Origin: Eudorina sp. 2006-703-Eu-15
Lineage: Eukaryota > Chlorophyta > Chlorophyceae > Chlamydomonadales > Volvocaceae
DNA: 64,000 nt
Assembly (NCBI GenBank): GCA_003117195.1
Contig: BDSI01000009.1
Coordinates: 620,001 to 684,000, forward strand
Direction of reading: 5' to 3'
Part shown: positions 37,001-46,850 of the stretch, one piece after another
How the letters are laid out: every line of letters starts with the position of its first letter
Position numbering within the stretch: position 1 is the first letter of the stretch
The notes under the pieces: model-generated
What the model was told of the DNA's origin: nothing
Seen by the model: the letters and a program-made list of their open reading frames with translations, nothing else
Databases searched by the model: none
Position numbers and translations under genes: made by a program

Positions 37001-38524
37001 TCTCCTCCCCTCCCCTCCTTGGACACGACACCATCGGGAACGAACCCCGGGGCGCGCAGACACGTCCGGCATCTCCGGTGACGATTGGAAAGGGCTCGGC
37101 GGTGCGGACAGAGCCCCTCGGAACCGAACCCTGCCGTGTGTGGTGGTGGTGGTGGTGTGTTTTGCGCCTGCCCCATCGCCCAGCCGCCCTCCCTTTTTCA
37201 AGGTGTGCCGTCCCTGGAGGGATGGAGGGATCTGCTTCCCGATGCGTATCGATCGCATGACCCCCCTCCTACCAATGTCCTATACCCCCTCCACCCCACC
37301 CACCCCGCTCAGAGGCGGGCGCCCTGCTGCCTGGATGGTCCCGCGCTGCGGCCCACGTCGCCCCACACTCGCCCACCTTCCGTGCCGCGTCTACCCACCC
37401 AACCCCGCTGACCCCACCCCCAACCCATACCCCCAACCCCACCCCCTCACCCCAGACCAAGGCGGGTGAGGGCTGCCGGCCCAAGAGCCTGGCTTCTCTC
37501 CTCAAAGTCTCACCGCAGGTAGGGGGGTTAGGGGGTTAGGGGGGTTAGGAGAGGGGTGGGAGAGGGGTGGGAGAGGTGCAGGGGAGGGGGAAAGGGGGGT
37601 AATGGGGGCCAGAATCGGCGGGAGGGTGTGGATGACACCCGCCCGGCTGCGTTGCCGACGTGCCGCCCCGTGGATCACTGCGGGGGGATGGGGAGAGCGG
37701 GGGGGGGGCGATGCGGGCGAATCTAAACTGCGGCAAAGGCCAGGGGGTGCAAGGCGGACACCGTCGCTGGAGATCCCTCCCTGGTACAGTTGATTTTTCA
37801 CCGGACGTGTGCTCTAGCAGCAGCGCAGTTTTAATTCGTCGACCAATATCCTACACACACACACACCCGGGATGGGGGGGGTACTCTTGAGGGTTCTCTG
37901 CCGGGTCCTGGATCGGCTGGCAGTCAGTCTGCGGGTATGCCAGTCGGCGGATTCGCGTTGGCCTCTCCCTCGCCCTCCTTTAGGCCCTTCCACCCTCGTT
38001 TGCATCGTCTCTACACGAGTAGTTGATAAGGCCTACCCGGCATATGGTGCGGTCTCCCTCCCCCTCCTCCTCTCCCTCTCCCTTCCCGCCCTCCCCTTTC
38101 CCTCCCCTCCCACGGAATACGTCTACCAATTTCCTATATTCCCCTCCCCCCCGCTTTCCCCTGCCCCCTACCCCCCAGTCGGTGCCCTTCTCCCGGCGAG
38201 TGGACCTGTTGAGGGCCCTGCTGGCGGAGGACAAGCGGAGGGGCGGGTGGGACCGGCCGGGGCAGGCCCGGGCCATCAAGGTGCGGAGGGGCGGGGTGGG
38301 GGTGGGGGAGGGAGAGGTCGAGGAAGGGGCAGGGCTTATGATCACAGGCAGGGCCGCGCCGGGGCTGTCTGCGTGGGTCTGTGTGTTTGGCGAGGAGAGG
38401 CCCACCCCGACCAACCCGGACCTGACATATTGACCAGGGTTCCGCTGTGTACGTGTGTGTTTGAAGTGTGTGAATGGGAGGGGCGGAGTCACAATGCCCT
38501 GAGCGGTGGTGTGAGGGGGGAGAA

Positions 38525-38572
<48 letters not shown>

Positions 38573-40266
38573 GAACACCCGGGCGGTGGTGTGAGGGGGG
38601 AGAACACCCGGGCGGTGGTGTGAGGGGGGAGAACACCCGGGCGGTGGTGTGAGGGGGGAGAACACCCGGGCGGTGGTGTGAGGGGGAGAACACCCGGGCG
38701 GTGGTGTGAGGGGGGAGAACACCCGGGCGGTGGTGTGAGGGGGAGAACACCCGGGCGGTGGTGTGAGGGGGGAGAACACCCGGGCGGTGGTGTGAGGGGG
38801 GAGAACACCCGGGCGGTGGTGTGAGGGGGGAGAACACCCGGGCGGTGGTGTGAGGGGGGAGAACACCCGGGCGGTGGTGTGAGGGGGGAGAACACCCGGG
38901 CGGTGGTGTGAGGGGGGAGAACACCCGGGCGGTGCGGCGCTGCAAGGCTGTGAGTGTTTTGAGGGGGTGGGTGGGTGGGGGGCGCGGGGACCGCTGCGCG
39001 CGTCAGCCTGCTGGATGCTGGAGGCGGCCCTATCCACACGGGCCCTACGTTGACATACACATGCCGTACACACACGCCCCTAGTACTTCGCTTCTCGCGG
39101 CTCAGTTTCCTTTTGCACACACCTCGCCCTTCTGGTAAGTATTCTCTTGCAAGTGTAATGGCGGTTGGGTCAGTTCGGGGGGGCCCCTCACTGAACACAC
39201 ACCAGCTGAGTCACCCGTGACTGAACACACGAACCCTCGGGTACTCACGCCTCCCCCCTTCCCCCTCAGTATCATTATGTCCACCAATTTCGTATCCCCG
39301 GGCCCCCCTCCCCCGCCTTCAGGTCACCATCCACCGCAGCAGCCTGATTGAGGACGCGTATGCGGGGCTGGCGCATCGGGGCGCGGGGCTCAAGGGGCGG
39401 CTGCAGGCAGGCGGGGGGGGAGGATGTGTGTGTGTGTTGGGGGGGGGTCCGGCACTGAGGGGACGTTGGCATCCGGTGCCACTGAGGGAGCCCCGGGCGG
39501 AGCGAAGAGAGCTGGGGGCTGTGGGGGGGTGCGAGCGTGGGGGGCTGGCGTGGGGGGCTGCTGGCGTGGCAGGGATCAAACTGTGGATGCACAGCGGCCG
39601 CGGCTGTGGCCTGTGGTCTCCGCCCCCCCCCCGCGACTCCCTCTGTGTCATATCCACCCCTCTCCCGTCACCCACCTTCCATCGCACCGCCGCGCACCCC
39701 CCTCCCCCTCCCCCTCACGCGCAGTATGAATATGTCCACCAATTTCCTGTACCCTACCCCTACACCCTCCCGCCCCCTCTCTCCCCCCCCCTCCGCAGGT
39801 GGTGTTCGTAAACGAAGCCGGCATGACGTGAGTGCGGCTGCGACCGAGATTGCTTGTGTGTTGGGGTGGGGTGTGGGGGAGAGGAGAAAATGTGTTTAGA
39901 ACTTTAGATGACCCCAATGAGGGGACTGCGGGGGAGCGGGTTGAAGGGCGGTCCTCGGTCCGCGCCCCTGTGGGTCCCATCACTTGCGGCGCCCCGTCTC
40001 CCGCCTCCACCTCGCCCCATATTCTCCCCCCCTCCCCCGGGTAACTTCCTGTACCTTCCCCCTGCTCGGCGCCATCACCCCCAGTGAGGCTGGCCTGGAC
40101 TTCGGGGGGCTGCAGAAGGAGCTGCTGGAGAGGGTGGTGTCGGCGGGTGGGGTGGGGTGGGGTGGGGTGGGTGGGGTGGGGTGGGGTGGGGTGGGGTGGG
40201 GTGGGGTGGGGTGGGGTGGGGTGGGGTGGGGTGGGGTGGGGTGGGGTGGGTGGGGTGGGGTGGGGT

Positions 40267-40297
<31 letters not shown>

Positions 40298-43200
40298 GGG
40301 GTGGGGTGGGGTGGGGTGGGGTGGGGTGGGGTGGGGTGGGGTGGGGTGGGGTGGGGTGGGGTGGGTGGGGTGGGGTGGGGGGTGGGGTGGGGCCAAGCAC
40401 CAGGGAGGGTAGGCGGGGAGTGGGGGAGCCGAGGGGTATTCAACCGCTGACAGCACCAAGAGGGAGGGCACAGGGCTGCCGGGGCGGACTGACCCGCAGC
40501 AGCGCCGTTAGCGAGATGGGCCGGGGGGGCCGAGGGCCCTAGCCCTAGGGCCGTCGAGTGGGAGCGGCCCGCCAGCGGCCTTGCCCACACACCCATCAGT
40601 CTTCGTCAATCTAACGCCCAACAGTCTACCCTTTCGCTTTCCCCGGGGCGCTCGGAGACCTCATCTTAGATGTGCGCACCACCGCTACCACCACCTCGCG
40701 TTCTCCCCTGGCGCACAACACTGTTGTAGCTGGTAACCTCCCCCTGTCCACACACACCCGGGTACTCTCTGGCCCCCCATCATCACACCCACCCTCCTCA
40801 GGCCTGGACGCCAACTATGGGCTGTTCACGTCCACCCCCGACGGCCTCATCTACCCCAACCCGGCGGCGGAGAGGCTGGACGGGGGCCTGGCGCTGCTGG
40901 AGTTCATGGGTGAGGGGGGGAGAAGGGGAGTTGGGGGGTTGGAGTTGGAGGCGCCGGGAAAAACGGGCCTGCATGGCAGTGTGCAGAGCTGCAGACCACT
41001 TGCATCCGGTGGTGTCCGAAACCCGCGGACGCACACGCCCGGTCCGGCCCGGTCCGGTCCGCCTGCTCTTCGGCGTCCGCGCCCTCGCCCTCGCCCGCGC
41101 TCTCGCCGCACACAACACTCTTCCTTTGCGATATCATTACCATCTAACCACGTGCTCCTCGGCCGCCCGCTCAACCACCGACCCACCGACCCACCGACCC
41201 ACGCACCCCCCGCCCCCCAGGCCTCATGTTCGGAAAGGCGCTGTACGAGGGCATCCTGCTGCCCGTGCCCTTCGCGCACTTCTTCATCGCCCGACTGCAG
41301 GTGGGTGCGGGCGGTAGGGGGTCATCCGGGGGGCGGGGGGGAGGGAGGCAAGCGGAGCGCGTTTGGGAACCCCAGCCTCCAGCCTCCAGTCCAGGGGGGT
41401 CCGTCCGTAAGGGGCGTACTTGACTCGTTCAGTGGGGCCCCGGCCGCCGCTGACTCACCCAACCCTGGGGACTGGGTGAAGGGCGGAGCGGCTGGGCTGC
41501 GGCCATCGGCGTCAAAGGGCACACAGGGGTGCCTCCCCTCCTGCGGGAGAGAAGCGCGTCCCTGCCGTGCCCGTCCCTCCCTTCTGGGGAGCGCGTGGCG
41601 ATGGTGACGGGCAGGCTAAGGGCGCCAGAGCCGTGGCCCCCCCGCTGCGGTCACCGCGTCCCATCTCTCCGCAAGCCCGTCCCGCCCCCTCTCCCCTTTC
41701 CCGCCCCCTCTCCTCCTTCCCGCCCTCGCTCCCCCGTCCCGGCCCCGGGGCATCGCAGTCTTCCCTATGTCTACCACCAATGTCCTCTCCCCCTCCCGGT
41801 CCCGGTCCCGTCCCCCCAACTTCGCGCCCTCAGGGCCGGCAGCCGCTGTTCGACGACCTGGCCTCCCTGGACCCGGAGCTGCACAAGAACCTGCTCATGG
41901 TGGGGGGAGGGGGGTGGGGGGGTGGGGGCCGAAGGCTGCGGGGCGGGGTGGAGGGGGCCGGGAGCACCGACCGACGTGATGGGGCCGTCGCTCTTTCATG
42001 TGCGGGGCCCGGCGAGTGCTCGCGTGCAGCCGTGCAGGGCCCACCGCAGCCGCCGACAGCCCCTCTGCGGCCAATCTCCCCGGATGGCAATCGCTGCCGC
42101 TGCGGCCAACGGCGCACTGCACTGCCGCTGTCGCCCAAGGCCGCCTCCACCACAGGTACCCCGCGCTTTGCCCGCGCCACTACCCCCCACCAGCACTGCG
42201 GCCCCTGCCCTCTGCCCCCGTGCCCCCCCCCTCAGGTGAAGCGCTACGAGGGCGACGTGTCCGACCTGTGCCTCACCTTCAGTGCTGACACGGATTTCCT
42301 GGGCTGCCCCGCACAGCACGAGCTGCTGCCGGGGCGGGGGGACACACCTGTCACGTGAGGAGCGGGGAGGGGGAGGCGCCGCTGCTGCTGCTGCTGCTAT
42401 TGCTGCTTGTCTGCCGCTAGTCAGCCGCTGTTGCTCTTGCTTCTGTTCCAGCTGCCATTGCTGTTACTGCTGTTCCGGGGCATGGGGGCTGCTGTGCCAT
42501 TGCATCCGGAGGCTATCCCAACAGACCTTTTTTTCCGTACCGACCCGTCCGTACGGCAATACTCGTACGTACGCTGCTCCTGAGAACACACCCATGCCAT
42601 GAGATTGCTCGGACAAAAGTGACGCGCGCTGCATCCGGCCGTGGGCCCCAGCACGCCGTCGGTCACCCCCTCGGAAGTGTCCCCCAATGGGCCCTTCACC
42701 CCCTCGCTGTGGCTGCCCTCGTCGGTCGGTTTTGTCTTTTCGTTGGTCGGTTGGTTTGTGTCGATGGCCCTCAGCAACGAGTCCCGGCTGCTGTACTGCC
42801 ACCTGCTGGCGGACTGGCACCTCAACGGCAAGCTGGGGGCGCCCACGGCGGCGTTCGCGCGGGGCCTGTTCAGCCTCATACCGCAGGTGGGGAGGAGGGG
42901 GCGGGGGGCCGGGGGGCCGCGAACCTCGGCTCATCCTGCTTGGGGTGGTGAGGACTGTCACCACCACCACCACCACCAGCCCGCCACGCGCCGGGTCTGC
43001 CCCGCACGTGCGGCCCACCCACCCCTCGGGCTCTGGTAGCAGCACATTATGAATATGTCTACCAATTTCCTTTACACTCCCCCTCCACCACCCCATCCCG
43101 CCCCACACACACCCCGCCCCACCCTGCCCTGCGCGCAGGCCTCCCTGCGGCTGTTCAACCCCCGCGAGTTCAACCAGCTGCTGTCCGGGGCGGCGGCGGA

Positions 43201-44221
43201 CGGCCCGGGGGGCGGCGGCGCAGCGCCGCTGGACGTGGGCGACATGCGGCGATGGACCCGCTACAGCGGCGGCTACGGCCCGGACTCCACCACCGTGAAG
43301 CTGTTCTGGCGGGTGGTGGCGGAGCTGACGCCGGCGCAGCAGTCCGCGCTGCTGCGCTTCGTGACGAGCTGCAGTCGACCTCCGTTGGGGGGCTTCAGGT
43401 ACCTGCAGCCGCCGCTCACAGTACACAAGGTGGGGGCGGGGGTTGGTGTGTGGGTAGGGGGAGTGTTCCGGGGAGTGGGGTGTTCCGGCTTCGCTGTCGT
43501 GTTACTGACGTAAAGGGTGGGGTTCCGGGGAATGGCAGGAGTCTAGGGTTGGGCTGGGCGAAGGGGGAGGGCTGGGCGTAGCGCGGAGACCCAAGGAATG
43601 GCCCCCGGACTGTCACGCTACACAGTGCAGGTTGTTGATGGGGTGTCTTCAACCCAGGGACCAACTGTTACCCATTCGGTGGCTTTTGTTGCTTTGGCGG
43701 GTTCGCTGTCTTGATTGACACGCGGGGTGGGGTCTCTGCTGCCACCGCTCGGCCACCGCTGCGTTGTCTGGGGCTGCTGCTGCTGCTGATGCCGCTCTTC
43801 AAGGCCGCCGAAGACGTACCCCTCGCACCTCCGCGAACGCACACCCACCCCGGGCAGCTGCTGCGACCCGGGGGGCTCAGGCCGCAGACCTGGGGTGGAG
43901 GTGGAGGTGAGGGCGGGCGGTCCCGCTGCCGCCAATCATCTCCTGGCGGCCTGCTCGGCGAACTGGCCCCCCTCCGACACCCTCCGCCCCGCCTCCGGCC
44001 CCCGCCCCGCGCCCCCCCCCTCGGCCCCCCCGGGCCCGCACCCCCAGGTTGAGTGCGAGGCGGGCTTCTTCGCGGCGCTGGGCGGGCGGGATGTGGACCG
44101 ACTGCCCTCCGCCTCCACCTGCTACAACATGCTCAAGCTGCCCAACTACCGCCGGGCCTCCACCCTCAAGGCCAAGCTGCTCTACTCCATCACCTCGGGG
44201 GCGGGCTTTGAGCTGTCGTAA
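28011..44221 (+). CDS. UBE3B: UBE3B/UPL7-type HECT E3 ubiquitin ligase with IQ motif
   Basis: Twenty-six exons: 28011-28051, 28344-28552, 29431-29705, 29926-30301, 30735-31270, 31742-31831, 32554-32774, 33188-33281, 33812-33876, 34182-34219, 34574-34769, 35279-35411, 35814-36003, 36523-36746, 37456-37518, 38179-38280, 39323-39406, 39799-39827, 40085-40146, 40802-40909, 41221-41300, 41834-41899, 42236-42354, 42775-42886, 43139-43429, 44048-44221. They total 3978 nt, 1325 aa, in one frame. An IQ motif ([15 protein letters not shown], about 39-53) suggests calmodulin binding. The HECT domain covers about 935-1325, with YGLF, NPAAERL and LFMGKALYEG-like blocks. The catalytic Cys is about 1293 in [12 protein letters not shown], and the protein ends GAGFELS, as UBE3B does (UBE3C ends differently). 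It accepts ubiquitin from an E2 and passes it to substrates. Exon 5 adds a Gln/Gly-rich insert absent from shorter relatives (about 1070-1140 aa). Exon 1 is assigned by phase and motif fit. Intron 17 is GC-AG. Confidence 0.93.
28918..28970 (-). repeat. intronic module A copy, inverted
   Basis: TGTAGGAAATGGGCAGACAG and GCTGCGCTGCTGTCAGAGC in intron 2 of the HECT ligase gene. Confidence 0.7.
31271..31343. repeat. (GTGGGG/G)n hexanucleotide repeat at a splice donor
   Basis: About twelve GTGGGG-type hexamers begin directly at the donor of intron 5 of the HECT ligase gene (ATGCAG|GTGGGG). Confidence 0.9.
31908..31958 (-). repeat. intronic module A copy, inverted
   Basis: GTAGGAAAATCGGTAAACAC and TGCGCTGTCTGCCAG in intron 6 of the HECT ligase gene. 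Direct-sense copies lie at 32391-32445 and 32482-32530 of the same intron, so this intron carries module A as an inverted pair. Confidence 0.7.
32482..32530 (+). repeat. intronic module A copy
   Basis: GTCGCTCTGGCAGCAGCGCA followed by GTTTGAATATGTTTACC. It ends about 23 nt before the acceptor of exon 7 of the HECT ligase gene, in sense orientation. Confidence 0.8.
34029..34073 (+). repeat. intronic module B copy
   Basis: CGGGTTCGTGCTTC then GGGTTTATTTCTTTTTTCCA and TTTAACC, in intron 9 of the HECT ligase gene, sense, about 108 nt before the acceptor. Confidence 0.85.
34835..34887 (-). repeat. intronic module A copy, inverted
   Basis: TATAGGAAATTGGTAGACAT followed by TGCGCTGCTGCCAGAGC: the reverse complement of module A, near the 5' side of intron 11 of the HECT ligase gene. 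Confidence 0.8.
38114..38142 (+). repeat. intronic module A copy
   Basis: GAATACGTCTACCAATTTCC then TATATT, ending about 36 nt before the acceptor of exon 16 of the HECT ligase gene. A second partial copy lies upstream at 37810-37856 in the same intron. Confidence 0.8.
38502..38935. repeat. 29-bp minisatellite with an embedded 43-G homopolymer
   Basis: About 13 copies of a 29-bp unit (core GAACACCCGGGCGGTGGTGT) with 5-6 trailing Gs, interrupted after the first copy by 43 consecutive Gs at 38529-38571. It lies inside intron 16 of the HECT ligase gene. Units differ mainly in G-run length, as expected of slippage. Confidence 0.95.
39269..39299 (+). repeat. intronic module A copy
   Basis: ATTATGTCCACCAATTTCGT, ending about 23 nt before the acceptor of exon 17 of the HECT ligase gene. 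Confidence 0.75.
39723..39757 (+). repeat. intronic module A copy
   Basis: GAATATGTCCACCAATTTCC then TGTACCC, ending about 41 nt before the acceptor of the 29-nt exon 18 of the HECT ligase gene. Confidence 0.8.
40147..40394. repeat. (GGGGT)n satellite with a 30-G core
   Basis: About 250 bp of 5-bp GGGGT units, some 4 bp, with 30 consecutive Gs at 40267-40296. It starts at the 5' splice site of intron 19 of the HECT ligase gene, so the donor GTGGGG is itself the first repeat unit. Confidence 0.95.
41764..41790 (+). repeat. intronic module A copy (short)
   Basis: CTATGTCTACCACCAATGTCC, about 43 nt before the acceptor of exon 22 of the HECT ligase gene. Related short pieces ACCAATGTCCTATACCCC are at 34390-34407 and 37271-37288. 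Confidence 0.65.
43029..43078 (+). repeat. intronic module A copy
   Basis: GCTCTGGTAGCAGCACATTAT then GAATATGTCTACCAATTTCC, about 60 nt before the acceptor of exon 25 of the HECT ligase gene. Confidence 0.8.
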
Positions 44222-46850
44222 CGGTGTATTTCCGGCACGCACGAGCGTGGAGTGCGTTCTCCAAGACGAGTGGAGTGGGGTGGGGTTGAAGGCTGGGCAA
44301 GTCGTGTCTTCGTTTCCGGGTAGTCAAGCATGTGGAGTTGCGTGGGGGGCTGCGGGCGCTCCAGGGAGAGGAGGGCTGATACGGTAGTCTCCCACGTGGT
44401 GATTGGTGGGTTGGGGCGTCTCGCAGGCGCCGCTGGGGGCTGGCCCCGCCCCCAGGTGTCGGGTGACGGCCCGGGTCCTCTGCAAGGGCGTGACAAGGTG
44501 GACCGGCTTTGCGGTTCTCCCACGGCCGGCACCGCCGGGCCCCCCTTTCGCGGGGGGACATGACAGGGGGACCGTGACAGGCCGATGGCCGGCTGCTCAG
44601 CAGCCGCCCGAGTGCGAGGGAAGGACGGACCCCGGGTGATGCGCATTGCGGCCACCGCAATGGAACGGAACAGAACCGCTAGTTCCGCTGCGCACTGAGG
44701 CAGTCTGGCAGAGGCGACCGTTAGGTCAGTCAGTCGATAGGTCGGTAGGGTGGAGGGCGTTGCTTGGGCAGCAGCACGTGCGCAGCCTGCCAAGCCGTGG
44801 CGCGGAGCCTGCTATATCGTAAACATCAAGCCAGGGTACGGCCACAGCCGCACGTCGTTGTCCCGGGCCCTCGATACCCCGTTCACTGACGTTTTCATTC
44901 GGTACCATGAGGTACCGTATGCGTACAATGAATTTCGCGCCGCAGCGAGTGAAAGCTCGGGTTCGTTTGGCTTAATCCCCCCCAGGGCGTACCATACGTC
45001 CAAAATGGCATCTTCTCACATCCGGAATGCACCCTTCTCGTATCTCCTTGCCAGCGTCCACTGATTGACACAAAGGCAAAGGTGGCAGCCCCGGCTTCGT
45101 TGTGCGGCAGGGCCGCAGTTATCGGTGAACTCGTCTGGCCTGAATGGGGTCCCTCCTCTCGACAGACCCGAAGAATGGGCAAGACACGGGGGTCCACGCC
45201 CTTACGAACTGCTCGACGCATGGTAGGTAGGTAGAAAGGAACAAGGGTAGGCTGTTCCTGGTCTGCGTTGCGACCCCACGCCTGCCACCGCGCCCGAGCC
45301 ACGGACACGTGCGGGGGGCCACACCCCCGGCCACACCGGCCCGCCACTGTCGAACCGCATGCCCGGCGATGCGATGCGATGCGTTCACACGGACCGGACC
45401 ATCGCGCTGATCTCGCCACAAGTTTGGCGGGGGTGGGTGACCGGCTTCAAACGCCCAACATGGCGCAAGGTTGCTGCGCCTCATGGCCAGCAGCCAGCCG
45501 GCTGACGGTGTCGGACGCGAGGTCCACACAGCGGCACGCGGCCGAGAGAGATCACTCTGCAGCGCCGCACTTGAAGCGCTGCGCTTTCGTACTGCACTCC
45601 GGGTGACTCTGTAGGACGCCGTCACACAGACCGGACAAATCCGACCAGACCTGCCGGCCCCAACAGGGGGGGTGCACGGCGGGGCCTCCGGCCCCCTCGT
45701 CACACGCCCTTGGGCCCTTGAAAGAGGTGCGCACGAATTAATCGTCCGCCGATGTACCTACCGTCCTCTGCCCGAACGGGCTGAAGACCAAACCAATCAA
45801 CGAAACGCATGAGATAGAGACCAGGGCCGTGCGACGCGCCTTGTTTTGGCCACCCGCCGCGGGCACAGCAGGAGACTTGCCCGCGTCTCCCGTGTCCCCA
45901 GCCGCCACCCGGAGCGGCGTCCCAGCAGCAACACTGCCAGTCAGTCACTCGTCAACGGGTAAAGCCGGTCACAATACCGACGACCCGAAACACAGACAGA
46001 CACACACATCCAGGTGTCAACCTTCTGCCCCGGACGCCATGAACCCGTGGCCCCAGGCGGGCTGCTGGCCAAGCTGTGCGGTGCGGTGCGGCACACCATG
46101 CCAATGTGCGATACGATGCACGAGGCGGATTGGGCGGTGCAACCCGTCACTACCCTTCAGCCCAGCTTCGTGCCTCGCACTGACTCCGCCAGCCGCCAAG
46201 CTCCAGCAAAGTCCCACGACGATATCACATGCGCCCGACGACGTAATGCTATCTGCTCGACGTATTTGATATAGCCAAACAACCAACCAACAGACAAACA
46301 CACCCAAGCCACGCGCACCACAGCGAGAGGCGCCTTACATCCTCGCCTTGCTACAAACAAAAGCCAGATACAGTCTATACGCGCTATCTTCTGAATGCCA
46401 TGTTGCCAGCCATCAGCTGCCTGGCAACAGCGGACAACTGCACCTGGCCCCCCATCCTGCACCAGCCTGCACACCCGAAAGCGACAGCGTGAATGCCCAG
46501 TGGGGCGGCGGGGTTACGCGTCCATGTCAGGAGCGCGCGCAGTTCCACCGCGCACCCGCAAGTTGCTTGGGGGCGGCAGTACGCACCCGCCCGCCGCTGT
46601 GGTCAGTTCGTGGGAGGACAGGGCTGCGACCAACCTTACGCCCTTTGTTCCTTGACCTCTTCACCTTCTGTTCTTCTCCTCTTTTTCATTATTGTGTACC
46701 CAGGGCTGCCTTCCACCGCTTACTGGGACCTACGACGCACCCTGGAGGGGATGGCGTCGCGTCCCCTCCGCGCCACGCCGTGTGTTGCTGGCGGTGGTGG
46801 GGTTGGGCAGTCAGCCAGAGTCTTGCCAAACATAGGCGCCCCCAGCGCAA
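44222..46850. other. 2.6-kb convergent intergenic region, no gene supported
   Basis: Between the 3' ends of the HECT ligase and the helicase. No exon chain, repeat array or RNA gene is evident. It should hold both 3' untranslated regions. Confidence 0.5.
46335..46339 (-). terminator. candidate TGTAA polyadenylation signal of the helicase gene
   Basis: Reads TGTAA on the minus strand, about 510 nt after the helicase stop. TGTAA is the usual poly(A) signal in volvocine algae (known). The pentamer is short, so this is a weak call. Confidence 0.3.

Noticed and set aside
38134..39198. 354-residue Pro/His-rich open frame on the minus strand
   Set aside because: It is a reading of the 29-bp minisatellite and poly-G tract inside an intron; a 29-bp period simply cycles frames without stops.
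39980..40596. Long Gly/Trp or Pro/His/Thr frames over the GGGGT satellite
   Set aside because: Simple-sequence translation in an intron; no non-repetitive coding content.
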